In this document: in pieces, positions 25,351 through 34,736 of the stretch
Layout: each line of letters begins with the position of its first letter
How positions within the stretch are numbered: position 1 is the stretch's first letter
NCBI GenBank assembly: GCA_937127125.1
Contig: CAKZLO010000035.1
Coordinates: forward strand, 124,001-188,000
DNA length: 64,000 bases
Reading direction: 5' to 3'
From: an uncultured Ardenticatenia bacterium
GTDB lineage: Bacteria > Chloroflexota > Anaerolineae > 4572-78 > NAK82
The notes under the pieces: generated by a model
Database searches by the model: none
What the model was told of the DNA's origin: nothing
Seen by the model: the letters and a program-made list of their open reading frames with translations, nothing else
Made by a program: the position numbers and the translations under genes

Positions 25351-28143
25351 TTAAATTCCCGCTTGCACGGTATGCAGGGTATCTTTCAGCCTGCCAGGAT
25401 CGTGGCACACACAGAAAACCCAACGTCCCAGCTGGTCGTGATGATTCACTGCCCGCACCCAGCGCTTCGCAGCGATCTCCTTCTGGCGGTCTTGTTCCGT
25501 CTCAAAACCTTTGACTTCCAGAATCACTATGAGCTCCCCACCGTTCTCCCTACGCAGGCGGATGAGGTAGTCAGGACGATATTCGTGGCGAACGCCCTGC
25601 CACTCGTAGATAATAGTAAAATCGAGATGATCGTTTTTAGCATAGGCTGCAACCTCGGGTATTTGTTCCAGATAATATGCCACGCTGTGTTCCCACTTGG
25701 AAGTGTCCAAAACCACATGGCTGATGTGGCTTTTTGTAGTCCCCACTGCAAGTCGCACGGTGCGAAGCAGGACCTCAGAGGTCGAGCCAAAAGGACGAAA
25801 ACGCTCGATTACTGGCAGAATTGGTGGCTCGCCAGCCTGCGTATCGGGTTCTATCGCTTCTGCCAGACGCTCTATGATTCGCTGTTTGTACTTTTGAAGG
25901 GCGATGTCTTCTATCAGGGCATCAGCAGTCAGCACAACCCGCTGTTCAAGATATTCCCATACAATGTTGAGCACCTGCGGAAAAAGAAGGTGCCGCACAC
26001 TCCAGTCCTCCCGCTTATCCCTCAGCCGTTGCGTGAGCTCGGCTGCGATCTCATAAACGCTTGACTGCAGGTGCTTCTCCTGGTGAAAAGGATTGCGATC
26101 ATGCAACACTTCCGGCCCCGGACCAAGCCGATCAGGGCGTCCAATGCGGTAACCAACAGCTGGCTTGACCACGACCTCGGTCGGCTCACTGGTAGGATCA
26201 ATGGTGAGATAGGGTACATTGTCGAGATTCACCCGTATTCGCTGGCGCACGTCGAATATGTAACCATCCACGCGTGGGAAAGTTATCTCCAAGTGCTTAC
26301 GTTCTGGTAACGCTCGAATGAGTGTAGACACCTTTTGGATTTCGCTACGCCCCACCGGCTTCTTCTTGACCGGAATGACTTCAAAGGGGACGCCATACAC
26401 ATCCACGTACTCCGGTTCGGAAAAGTCGTCGTAGTTTATGCGGCGCAGGCCGCGCCCTACCACTTGTTCACATAACAGCTGCGAGGTGAAAGCGCGCAAG
26501 CCCAAGATCTGGGTTACATTTTGCGCATCCCAACCTTCGGTCAGCATCCCCACTGACACAACACAGCGGATGTGTCTGCCTGGCGGATCGCCCGCGCCTT
26601 CCCATTCTGTCTTGCCCACCGTGTCCACCATTCTTCGCAGACGCTCGGCAGCTTCTTGTCTGGTTTCACCCTCGACGGCACTTTCTGCTTCCTTCAGCAG
26701 TCTGGTGTCGATCCGCAGCGTTACCTCATGGCTATCCCGATTTTCCAATTCAGTCAGCACATGACCTCTGGCGATGTGCTCGTGGACGAGCCTGGCAAGG
26801 TCGGTATTGTCACAGACCACAATGATAGCAGGTGGCACGAGAGAGCCTGCTCGCTTGAACTCGTCAAACGTTTTCCGCCACTCGGAAGCAAGCGTTGCCA
26901 GTGCACCTTCGGCTTCACGGAGTATTGATTCTGGCTTGGCACGACGGCGAGCGGTCTGGCGCTCGGAAGCGGGCAGCTGCTGATTGATGTGCTCCCACAG
27001 GCGGAAGTATTTAGGGATGAGAGCACCAGTATTGTCGTCCACAGGCACGCGCGGGATCTTCACAATGCCTGACTCGATTGCATCCACCAACCCAAAATCT
27101 GAGACAATCCACGGGAATGGGGCGCCTTCCTCGCAACCACTGCCTTTAATATAAAAGGGTGTCGCAGAGAAGTCAGCACAAAAATTGATGCCACGCACAG
27201 TGTTGATCCGATCCAGGCCACCCACCCAGATGGTCGCTTCCTGAAACTCCTCCTTGAGCTGCTCCCGCTCCTCGACCAGGAGTTGTGCCATCTCTTCGTC
27301 TGTCGGAGGCTGTGCCGGGCGATAAGCGTGGTGGGCCTCATCATTGATGACTAGGATGTTCTGCTTGCTGCCCAGCTCCTTCAGCACACGGCGGCAAAAA
27401 GCGGAGTTACTCTCCACTCCACGCTGCACCACGCTGCGCGAGCGGCTGTCATCCTTAGGTATGAAGAGGTGCCAGTTGGTGATCTCGAACCGCCCTTGCT
27501 GTAGCAGCTCCATCATCCGGCGGGGCACCAGGTCAAACTTGTCATAGTAGTTATTGAATTTCCAAGGCAGGAGCACCTGCAGCCGCTCGCGAATGGTCAG
27601 GTTAGGACACACCAGGAGGACTGCATCCGAGAAACGGCGATCCTGCGGATTGGTCAGTTTGTTGAGTACTTGCCAGGCGATAACCATGCCCATCACGACC
27701 GTCTTGCCGCTGCCAGTGGCCATCTTGCAGGCATAGCGGGTAAGGCTGTTGTCCTTAGGGATGGAAATGCCCTGTTTCTCAGCAGGGGGAGCTTCCACCA
27801 ACCAGATAAGCGTTTCGGCCGCTTCGCGCTGGCAGAAGAAAAGCCTGCGTTCGCGCTCTGGATCGTTCCAGTGATTCAACAACTGCCGCGTAATGGAACT
27901 CACACCTGAATAATCACGTCCACGCCATGCCATGACCCGCTCGCGGATGAGGTTGACCAGATCGAGCGGCACGAATTCCTCCTCGAACATAGAAAGCTGT
28001 GCCTGTCGTGTACGCGGCCGCAGGTAGTAGCCCGCTGGCCGACGACCCCCAGACAGCACTGGATGGCCCTCCTTATAATCCCAGTAGCACGTGGGTTCCT
28101 GAAAGGGCGAGTTGATAATAGGGTTCTCAACGGCGAGGTTCAC
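25351..28143 (-). CDS. Res-like restriction helicase-nuclease
   Basis: 930 residues, superfamily II helicase of the type III Res kind. The family-like N-terminus (WDYKEGHPVLSGGRRPAGYY) is followed by Walker A MATGSGKTVV (Lys147), DEAHHAYRP as motif II, FSATPFY as motif III, and the C-terminal helicase lobe with SVGMLTEGWDAQNV and QVVGRGLRR. Near the C-terminus Asp858 in RPDYLIRL and Glu876/Lys878 in ILEVKG form a PD-(D/E)XK nuclease site. It is the last gene of the operon starting at 32689 and begins two bases after the DUF262 gene stop. It should cut DNA after ATP-driven translocation, probably in partnership with the methyltransferase. Confidence 0.9.
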   Translation of the reverse strand: MNLAVENPIINSPFQEPTCYWDYKEGHPVLSGGRRPAGYYLRPRTRQAQLSMFEEEFVPLDLVNLIRERVMAWRGRDYSGVSSITRQLLNHWNDPERERRLFFCQREAAETLIWLVEAPPAEKQGISIPKDNSLTRYACKMATGSGKTVVMGMVIAWQVLNKLTNPQDRRFSDAVLLVCPNLTIRERLQVLLPWKFNNYYDKFDLVPRRMMELLQQGRFEITNWHLFIPKDDSRSRSVVQRGVESNSAFCRRVLKELGSKQNILVINDEAHHAYRPAQPPTDEEMAQLLVEEREQLKEEFQEATIWVGGLDRINTVRGINFCADFSATPFYIKGSGCEEGAPFPWIVSDFGLVDAIESGIVKIPRVPVDDNTGALIPKYFRLWEHINQQLPASERQTARRRAKPESILREAEGALATLASEWRKTFDEFKRAGSLVPPAIIVVCDNTDLARLVHEHIARGHVLTELENRDSHEVTLRIDTRLLKEAESAVEGETRQEAAERLRRMVDTVGKTEWEGAGDPPGRHIRCVVSVGMLTEGWDAQNVTQILGLRAFTSQLLCEQVVGRGLRRINYDDFSEPEYVDVYGVPFEVIPVKKKPVGRSEIQKVSTLIRALPERKHLEITFPRVDGYIFDVRQRIRVNLDNVPYLTIDPTSEPTEVVVKPAVGYRIGRPDRLGPGPEVLHDRNPFHQEKHLQSSVYEIAAELTQRLRDKREDWSVRHLLFPQVLNIVWEYLEQRVVLTADALIEDIALQKYKQRIIERLAEAIEPDTQAGEPPILPVIERFRPFGSTSEVLLRTVRLAVGTTKSHISHVVLDTSKWEHSVAYYLEQIPEVAAYAKNDHLDFTIIYEWQGVRHEYRPDYLIRLRRENGGELIVILEVKGFETEQDRQKEIAAKRWVRAVNHHDQLGRWVFCVCHDPGRLKDTLHTVQAGI

Positions 28144-28145
28144 GG

Positions 28146-29843
28146 CTATCCCTTTTCTAGGCTTCGCAAGAACTCATTAGCTTCTCGTGCCAGCAACTGT
28201 GCGCGCTCCACTATAAAAGTCCTGTATCTTTCAACGCTCCAACACTCACTTGGGCCTTGAGGGGCTATAATGAATGATTCCGGTATTAGATGCCCACGCA
28301 GGTCTTGCTCCGAGATGCTGAATCGCCGAATGTAGTCCGATGGCCACCTGCCAGCCAACCTGTTGGCATTCGTGCGCTCATTCAACACGGTGATATTCGC
28401 CAAAGCGTGGATATCGTCAAGTTGGACTTCGATTTTCTTGAGCCCGCTGCAGGGATAAATGTGGTGCCATTGAGGTTCAAATCCTGCAGCTATGGGAGCG
28501 CCGGTCCTGTCGTATCCGATGCGGGTTTTATCTACCCAGTCACGCGCCTCGCGTCGGAAAAGCACCAAATAGAGCATCAATCGTAAAAAGCGGCTACCAG
28601 CGCGGTCGTAACGATTTAGAAATTCATTTTCATTTTCACGAATCTCAATCTCCGAGGACACCCGCAAGCGTTTCAACAGGGTTTCTAAGACCTTATCAAA
28701 ATCTGGCGCATTGGTGATGGCTCGCACATCCTCATTGAGGCTGGTAACGGCCGAGCCACTGTAGCGTCCATCCCGGTTTGCCAGAAGGAACCAGTATAAG
28801 GCTTTATCAAAGTGATAACCCGGCTTGTTTCCCCAAACGTGGTGCAGAACGAAGAGAGGGATAAGGCTGTTTGCGGAGGGGAGAAGTTCTGCACCCATAA
28901 TGCCAACCTCGGCCAGCCGCTTTAGGACATTCGAGATAGTTTCTCTGGTATCCTTCCAAACACCCGGCAGATTCTGAGGGTTCCAGAAATCCTTTGGCAC
29001 CTCAACAAGCCTGGCACGGCCCTTGCCAATGCCCGTCATAGTGCGGATGAAGACGCTCGCGTCCAGGTCCCAACCGTCGTCTTCCAGAGAGCTCCGAAAC
29101 GGCAGATAATCTTTGCGCACCCAACCTGGATTTTGCACAGCAGCAAGTGCAAGTACCACATCAGCTTCTCTAACACGCGTGCCCTTCTGGTTCAGACGGG
29201 CAAAAATCTCAGCCACATCCTCCACTTCGTGGCAAATCTTAATAATGGGAATGTCCCGCTCTCGAATTTGCCAGAGACGCTGGAGGTGAGCATGTACCTT
29301 GCTAAACAGTTCCAACGTTTGAGCGTTCTCATTGCCAACGGATTCCACGATTTTCTGAGCTATTTTCTGAGCTAATGGGGTCAGGCCCTGGACATCTTCC
29401 ATGCCGAGAACGCAACGAATGCTAACCCAGCGGCGATCGTTACGGCGAATGGGGTTAGGCAAGGCAAACTCCAATCGATCATTGCCTTCGTCAGGAAGAA
29501 GGTTAACCATCACGTCATAGCGTTCCAAAGCCTTGTTCCAGCTTATGGAGTCCTCCCACCAATATGGCTTCTGACCTAAAAGCAAGCAAAGTGCTGTTGT
29601 ACGCTGTTGACCATCCACAATCCAAAGCGAGGCCTGAGTGCCTCGAGCGGTCTTGGCTTCCTGGTATTCTGAAGAGTCCCAGAGCAGGAACGATCCAACC
29701 GGGTAGTCACGATAGAGCGACTCAGCTAGCTGCTTAACTTGCTCTGCGTCCCAGACGAATTCTCGCTGGAATTCTGGGATGTCCACATTTTTGCTGACCG
29801 CCTGTCTGACGATCTCTCTGACCTTGAGTTGCTCAAGCGCCAT
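28146..29843 (-). CDS. DUF262 domain protein with C-terminal HNH nuclease (GmrSD-like)
   Basis: 565 residues. The N-terminal ParB-like DUF262 domain has IPEFQREFVWDAEQVKQLAE and the nucleotide-binding signature IVDGQQRTTALCLLLG (Asp77 onward). The C-terminal region carries EPQWHHIYPCSG (His460/461) followed by ANITVLN and TNANRLAG, the HNH/DUF1524 pattern. The middle is a helical region of unknown role. DUF262-HNH proteins include the GmrSD type IV enzymes that cut modified DNA in an NTP-dependent way, and newer phage-defence nucleases. It sits between the methyltransferase gene (17 bases) and the helicase gene (2 bases), which is unusual for a classical type III operon. Its role in this system is not established. 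Confidence 0.85.
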   Translation of the reverse strand: MALEQLKVREIVRQAVSKNVDIPEFQREFVWDAEQVKQLAESLYRDYPVGSFLLWDSSEYQEAKTARGTQASLWIVDGQQRTTALCLLLGQKPYWWEDSISWNKALERYDVMVNLLPDEGNDRLEFALPNPIRRNDRRWVSIRCVLGMEDVQGLTPLAQKIAQKIVESVGNENAQTLELFSKVHAHLQRLWQIRERDIPIIKICHEVEDVAEIFARLNQKGTRVREADVVLALAAVQNPGWVRKDYLPFRSSLEDDGWDLDASVFIRTMTGIGKGRARLVEVPKDFWNPQNLPGVWKDTRETISNVLKRLAEVGIMGAELLPSANSLIPLFVLHHVWGNKPGYHFDKALYWFLLANRDGRYSGSAVTSLNEDVRAITNAPDFDKVLETLLKRLRVSSEIEIRENENEFLNRYDRAGSRFLRLMLYLVLFRREARDWVDKTRIGYDRTGAPIAAGFEPQWHHIYPCSGLKKIEVQLDDIHALANITVLNERTNANRLAGRWPSDYIRRFSISEQDLRGHLIPESFIIAPQGPSECWSVERYRTFIVERAQLLAREANEFLRSLEKG

Positions 29844-29860
29844 GGTCTACATCTCCTTTG

Positions 29861-32689
29861 CTAAAGTTTAACCACCCTCACCACCTCGTTCCCCCGGAAA
29901 TCGATCACCTTGACGGCGATGCGCTGATGTTCGCCCCGCTTGAAAGGGAATGACGCAATGTCGCGCATCTGATTAAATGCTTCCGGGTCGATCTGGGCCT
30001 TGAGGGCGCGCTGAAGTTTATCCCACGCGTCGGCGTCCCCAGGGAAGAAAGCCTGACATATGTGAAAGGTATTCCCATCGTAGTCAGTATCCAAGAACCA
30101 GGCAGCAACATCCTTACCACGTGTGGGACGAACCTCCCCCGTCGAGGGATCGTAGATGTCCACACCCTGCAGCTCGACCACGAAGGTGCCATCCTTCTGA
30201 CTGCTCACTCGCACATCGGGCTGGCCGAAGACGGTGAAAATCTGGCTGGCACGGGTGGTTTTGAGCAGGTCGCCCACAAGAACATCCGGGGAAATATTGG
30301 CAAAATGGATCGAAAGCCCCTTTACCGGAGTCTTTTGCACGAAAGCCTGCGCCTCAGCCTCGATGCTAAACCCGGCCAGGATCAGCACCCCATAGGCATT
30401 CAGTTTGGCAGTCTGGATCGCCTCGCTGGCCTGTGTGGCGGTGACAGGTCCGTAGCGCGGCCCGAAGCTGATCGCCACACGCACCGTTTTGCCGTTCTGG
30501 ATGTCTTCCGCTTCGGCATGCAGGTAACCGAGGTTGAGCATTCGCAGGTTGGCGAGCTCCATCTTCTTGCCGTCTGGAAAAAGAATATTGCCCTGCTGCC
30601 TCAGCAGGTTGAGCATGGTGGCCAGATGGTCGCCGCCATAGTCGGCGATGCGTTCCCATGCCCCTTGCTCTTCAAACCGCGGGATGGGCGCCTGTGTCGG
30701 GTCTTCCACCGCTGGCACCGGGATGGCTTCTACAGTGAACGGTCCTGACACACGCACCACACCGCGCTTGATCCGTGGGCGATCGTAGAGCGTTTCCTGG
30801 GGCGCATTGCGCTGAATGCTTTTGTCAATCTCATCACGCTTTCGCCGCTTGAGCTCCCAAAAACGACGCAAGGCCGCCTGCGCCGGCTGCGGCCAGTTGA
30901 AGGCAGGGACAGGTTCGGGCACTTCCTTCAGACACTTCCACCGATGACCGGTGAGACGGTAGATCTTCTCCAGCAGCACTCCGACCTGTTCCTCGGTGGC
31001 AACGGGTGTCTCCCTGTCCTTAAGCTCGTGTAGGCAGCGAAAGGCCTGCTGCGCCTCTTTCGGCCAGACAGGATGAGGTACCTCACACGGTACCTCCCAT
31101 TCTTTCCAATCCGTGCGCAAGGCATCGTTCATCTCGACCAACGCCTGGTCTATATGTGGCTGATAGCGGTTAGCAATCTCGTCAATCTCGGTGTTCTTAG
31201 CGATGCTTTCCAGTGTAATGTGTGGTATGGTCTCGTAGAAGAAGCCGCCGGCCGGACCACGCTCAGCGTCCCACAGTTCATAGTAGTCAAATTTAGCCGT
31301 CATCAGCCGCTGGCGGGCGATCGCCAGCGCCACCCGCGAGGTGTCGCAGGCGATCCAGCGGCGGCCCCACTTTTCGGCGCAATAGGCCGTAGTGCCCGAG
31401 CCGCAGGTGGGATCAAGTACCAGGTCGCCCGGGTCGGTGGTCATCAAGATGCAACGCTCAATGACTTTGGTGTTGGTCTGGACAGCGTAGATCTTTTTGC
31501 GTTCGCCCATAGTGTCATCCCAGATGTTCGTGAGTGTTGAGACATCAAAGTCACTCATGTAGTGAATAAACCTGAGCGTGTCCCCAGATACAATCAATCT
31601 ATCGGCTTGCCTCAGACGCTGAAGCCCAAGAATCGATGTTTTCCAGTGATTATTGGCAGCGGGGTGAAATCTCTTGTTGCAGAACTCGAACTGAAATGTT
31701 CCCCCTTGTGTCTCACCTTGAGATACTAAGCTGGTATCCTGGAACAACTGACATCCGGCCGATCTCAGTTCGGCAACGTCGGTGTCTCTCTCTTTGTCCA
31801 ACCTGTAACGGTCTCCTGTCGGTAACTCAATCCATCTGTAATCCACAAGGCCTCTCTGAGATTGAGCTTTTGGGATAACAAGCGGACGGTACTTCACCTT
31901 CACCTTATTTTCCGCATACCACAATAAATGGTCATTAACTGATGGTATGAGCTGCGAGGCCTGGTAGCCCGTCTTCCTAAATACCACCACCGCCACAAAA
32001 TTCTCCCGGCCGAACACCTCGTCCAGCAGGCAACGCACCAGGTGCAGGTTCTCGTCGTTGATCTGCACGAAAATCGAGCCGCTCTCGCTCAGCAGCTCGC
32101 GCGCCAGTAACAGGCGATCGCGGTAGGCCTTGATCTGTTCGGGCTCGTGGGTCAGATCGTTGTCCTGATCCTTCACGTCGCTGCGGTCAATGCGCGGCTG
32201 AAAGTTGGAGGCGTACCTTATGCCATAGGGCGGGTCGATGTAAATCATTTGCACCTTGCCAGCCATCCCCTCTTTTACCAGCAGCGAGTTCATCACCAGC
32301 AGGCTATCGCCCAGGATCAGCCGGTTGACCCAGCCCACCTCGTGGCGGTAGAATTCGATCTGCTGATCAGCAGGCAAGGGCGTCTCACCAAAGAGGGAGA
32401 GTTGCAGCGGCCCAGAGCGGCGCACTGCATCCAGGATCGCCCGCGTGGAGACGCGTTCGTGGATGTGCAGAGGGACCACATCCACATTAAAAGAAGTGTG
32501 TTCCATCTTACCGGCCCAGACAAGCTGGGGATCGAGATGGGGATCGTACTCGTAGCGGGTCTGCTGGCGCTCGCATACCTCGTAAGTGAGGGCGATGCCG
32601 GCAGGTGGATTGTTTTTGCGGCGCGCCTCTGCGTGGCGAAAGTCCTGTACAACACTGGAAGAAATGGCTTGGTGTCTTCTCTGTGGCAT
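29861..32689 (-). CDS. Mod-like DNA methyltransferase with long C-terminal region
   Basis: 942 residues. The methyltransferase has motif IV first, MIYIDPPYGIRYASNFQ (Asp152-Tyr155), and motif I later, VLDPTCGSGTTAYCAEKWG (about 425), the beta-class order typical of type III Mod and many N6-adenine or N4-cytosine enzymes. The remaining ~450 residues form a long C-terminal region with KRRKRDEIDKSIQRN and a final SFPFKRGEHQRIAVKVID; this part is unlike the short tails of ordinary Mod and may mediate recognition or complex formation. The first gene of the restriction operon, it has GGAG ahead of its ATG. It presumably protects host sites. The exact base and target sequence cannot be read. Confidence 0.88.
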   Translation of the reverse strand: MPQRRHQAISSSVVQDFRHAEARRKNNPPAGIALTYEVCERQQTRYEYDPHLDPQLVWAGKMEHTSFNVDVVPLHIHERVSTRAILDAVRRSGPLQLSLFGETPLPADQQIEFYRHEVGWVNRLILGDSLLVMNSLLVKEGMAGKVQMIYIDPPYGIRYASNFQPRIDRSDVKDQDNDLTHEPEQIKAYRDRLLLARELLSESGSIFVQINDENLHLVRCLLDEVFGRENFVAVVVFRKTGYQASQLIPSVNDHLLWYAENKVKVKYRPLVIPKAQSQRGLVDYRWIELPTGDRYRLDKERDTDVAELRSAGCQLFQDTSLVSQGETQGGTFQFEFCNKRFHPAANNHWKTSILGLQRLRQADRLIVSGDTLRFIHYMSDFDVSTLTNIWDDTMGERKKIYAVQTNTKVIERCILMTTDPGDLVLDPTCGSGTTAYCAEKWGRRWIACDTSRVALAIARQRLMTAKFDYYELWDAERGPAGGFFYETIPHITLESIAKNTEIDEIANRYQPHIDQALVEMNDALRTDWKEWEVPCEVPHPVWPKEAQQAFRCLHELKDRETPVATEEQVGVLLEKIYRLTGHRWKCLKEVPEPVPAFNWPQPAQAALRRFWELKRRKRDEIDKSIQRNAPQETLYDRPRIKRGVVRVSGPFTVEAIPVPAVEDPTQAPIPRFEEQGAWERIADYGGDHLATMLNLLRQQGNILFPDGKKMELANLRMLNLGYLHAEAEDIQNGKTVRVAISFGPRYGPVTATQASEAIQTAKLNAYGVLILAGFSIEAEAQAFVQKTPVKGLSIHFANISPDVLVGDLLKTTRASQIFTVFGQPDVRVSSQKDGTFVVELQGVDIYDPSTGEVRPTRGKDVAAWFLDTDYDGNTFHICQAFFPGDADAWDKLQRALKAQIDPEAFNQMRDIASFPFKRGEHQRIAVKVIDFRGNEVVRVVKL

Positions 32690-33062
32690 GGTTACTCCAG
32701 ATTCTGTTTAATCTCTAGGGATTGTCAGGTGTATCGATTCATACGTGCATGTTCGACAAATCTGATAGAGGGCCGTGGTGCCATATCCTCATCCTGTGGC
32801 ATTTCTGCATCCATCATGGCCGGTTGAACCGGCCTGCTCAGGCAAAAATATTGTGCTCATTCCTGGCTGCGCGTAGCGCTTATATGATACCGCGCGATGG
32901 CACCGGGAAACAATCAGGAGCAATCGCAGCGGGACAATCAGTCGGCAGGCACTCTCCTCTGACGCGCTGCACCTGTCTCCCGTCTCTTAGCACAGCCAGC
33001 CGCTGGGCACGTTTCGTTCTCTGACACAGGCATTGCTTTAGTGGGCGTTGCCTCCTGCCCAA
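32690..33062. other. Gap upstream of the restriction operon, with a hairpin
   Basis: 373 bases without a gene. A perfect inverted repeat GGCCGGTT-G-AACCGGCC (32818-32834) forms a strong hairpin. It could end the minus-strand cytidylate-kinase-like transcript 230 bases after its stop, or insulate the restriction operon. No T-run follows it on the minus strand. No clear promoter for the methyltransferase gene is visible. Confidence 0.45.
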
Positions 33063-33734
33063 CTATGCTATGATCGCTTTGTCAGACGGCATCTTCTGGG
33101 CGAGATCGACGATCAGTTGCGCGGCTGCTGCCACATCCCATTTCGCCGTGTTGATGATAACATGATACAGGGATGAATCGTCCCAGCGGATGCCAAATAG
33201 GTGGCGCAGATATTGCTCCGCAATCCTATCCTGGTGCTTCACCAGGCGCTCTGATTCCTTGATCCCCAAGCCTTCGCGCTGCTGGACGCGTAGGACGCGA
33301 GCCTTTAGGGGTGCCTCGATGCGTACATGCAGCACACCCGGCATATCCTGCAGGGTTGCTTGCCCACCGCGCCCCACGATGACCGCATTGCCCTGCCGAT
33401 ACGCGCGGTGGACGGCGCTGCGCACCAGTGCAGCACAACGTGCATCGTTGAGCTGGATGGTGCTGGCGGTCTCCTCGCCACTGAAGTCGCGTTTGCGAAT
33501 GGAGATCTTCACAAAGGTATGCGGGCCCGGAGTGACAATGCGTAGCAGGAAGTTCTTGACCTTGGTGTACTCTTCCGAGAATTCGCTCAAATCTGCCATC
33601 GACAAGCCAACCTCTTCCGCGATTTGTGTCATGATCAGCTTGTCGAGGTAGCTGGAGCCCAGCATCTCGCTGACGCGCATAGCGATTTCGGTGCCGCCAC
33701 TGCCATACTGTCGGGAGATCGTGATGACTGCCAT
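33063..33734 (-). CDS. Cytidylate kinase-like family protein
   Basis: 223 residues of the cytidylate-kinase-like P-loop family. The N-terminus is ITISRQYGSGGTEIAMRVSEMLG, in place of the GPxGSGKS loop of true cytidylate kinase. The segments VGRGGQATLQDMPGVLHVRIEAP and VQQREGLGIKESERLVKHQD follow the family pattern, with the Arg/Lys set for phosphate binding. The natural substrate of the family is poorly known. It has an extended -10 promoter upstream (TGATATAAT, -10 at 33797-33802) and is divergent from sir2. Nothing connects it clearly to the restriction genes downstream. Confidence 0.82.
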   Translation of the reverse strand: MAVITISRQYGSGGTEIAMRVSEMLGSSYLDKLIMTQIAEEVGLSMADLSEFSEEYTKVKNFLLRIVTPGPHTFVKISIRKRDFSGEETASTIQLNDARCAALVRSAVHRAYRQGNAVIVGRGGQATLQDMPGVLHVRIEAPLKARVLRVQQREGLGIKESERLVKHQDRIAEQYLRHLFGIRWDDSSLYHVIINTAKWDVAAAAQLIVDLAQKMPSDKAIIA

Positions 33735-33796
33735 AGTACACCTCCTTTCACCTGCTCTATTGTCTGTTGATGACAGCCCGAATCCTTCCTACCTTC

Positions 33797-33885
33797 ATTA
33801 TATCACATTTCTCACAAGTGTAGCTGGGAAGATTTTGATTCTTTCGACCGATTCGGTTGTCGAGCACTTGCCTGTGACCTATAAT
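33797..33885. promoter_or_regulatory. Divergent promoters for the kinase-like gene and sir2
   Basis: Minus strand: TGATATAAT, an extended -10 (core 33802-33797), giving a leader of about 55 bases to the kinase-like ATG. Plus strand: TTGTCG (33857-33862), 17 bases, TATAAT (33880-33885), which would start transcription only about 14 bases ahead of the sir2 ATG, close to its AGGAGG site. Confidence 0.55.
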
Positions 33886-33905
33886 CCTATTAGGAGGAAC
33901 CCGCC

Positions 33906-34706
33906 ATGCAACGAGATGTTTATTCCATTCCAGACCTCGGCCCATCTGTGGAACAGGCAGCTGCCCTGGTGCTAGATGCCACATGTGCGGTGGCGCTCAG
34001 CGGCGCGGGCATCAGTGTGCCGTCGGGCATTCCCGATTTCCGCAGTCCCGATAGCGGACTGTGGGAGCACGCCGATCCTATGGCTGTAGCCTCGCTGGAG
34101 AGCTTCCGTCGCCACCCAGAGGTGTTCTACAACTGGATACGCCCACTGGCACACATGGTCTTGCAGGCGCAGCCCAATGCAGCCCATATCACACTCGCAG
34201 AGCTGGAGGCAGCCCAGCACCTGGAAGGGGTGATCACGCAGAACATCGATGGCCTGCATCAGCGCGCCGGCTCACGTCGCGTCCACGAGATTCACGGCCA
34301 CATACGCCAGGCAACCTGCCTGCGCTGCCGACAAGTTGTACCGACCGAGGAAATTGCGCCTATCTTCCTTGAGGAAGGAAAGGTACCCCGCTGTGCGTGT
34401 GGGGGTGTCTTCAAACCCAACGTGGTCCTGTTTGGTGAAATGTTGCCCGAGGACGAGTGGAACGCTGCCGTGGAGCTGATTAAGGGTTGTGATGTTCTGC
34501 TGGTCGTTGGTTCTTCACTGGAGGTCTCACCCGCTGCGGATTTGCCGCTCTATGCCGTCGCCCATGGGTCACGTCTTGTCATCCTCAATCTCACACCCAC
34601 ACCCCTCGACGAGCTGGCCGAGGTGGTCATTCACCAAGATGTCACGGTTGTGTTACCATGGATTGGGAAATTGGTGCTCGCGCATTCCAGTGACAAGCGA
34701 TCATAG
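33906..34706 (+). CDS. cobB: NAD-dependent protein deacylase (sirtuin)
   Basis: 266 residues. The NAD site is SGAGISVPSGIPDFRSPDSG (from Gly33) and TQNIDGLHQRAGS; His130 in EIHGHIRQ is the catalytic base; the zinc site is Cys138/Cys141 and Cys163/Cys165. It then has FGEMLPEDEW and VGSSLEVSPAADLP, the usual NAD-binding elements. The AGGAGG ribosome site is strong. It uses NAD to remove acyl groups from lysines, releasing nicotinamide. It begins an apparently continuous plus-strand run with nadE 30 bases downstream, pairing an NAD consumer with NAD synthesis. It is a normal housekeeping-type sirtuin, not the long type of antiphage Sir2 proteins. Confidence 0.94.
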   Translation: MQRDVYSIPDLGPSVEQAAALVLDATCAVALSGAGISVPSGIPDFRSPDSGLWEHADPMAVASLESFRRHPEVFYNWIRPLAHMVLQAQPNAAHITLAELEAAQHLEGVITQNIDGLHQRAGSRRVHEIHGHIRQATCLRCRQVVPTEEIAPIFLEEGKVPRCACGGVFKPNVVLFGEMLPEDEWNAAVELIKGCDVLLVVGSSLEVSPAADLPLYAVAHGSRLVILNLTPTPLDELAEVVIHQDVTVVLPWIGKLVLAHSSDKRS

Positions 34707-34736
34707 AACGTATACCACAAAATAGGGAGCACTATT

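Noticed and set aside
30062-30748. 228-codon plus-strand frame inside the methyltransferase gene
   Set aside because: Antisense shadow; the sense strand codes for the C-terminal half of the methyltransferase.
33906-34706. Sir2 as an antiphage NAD-depletion gene
   Set aside because: It is a short, zinc-containing, housekeeping-type deacylase with nadE beside it and no sensor partner.
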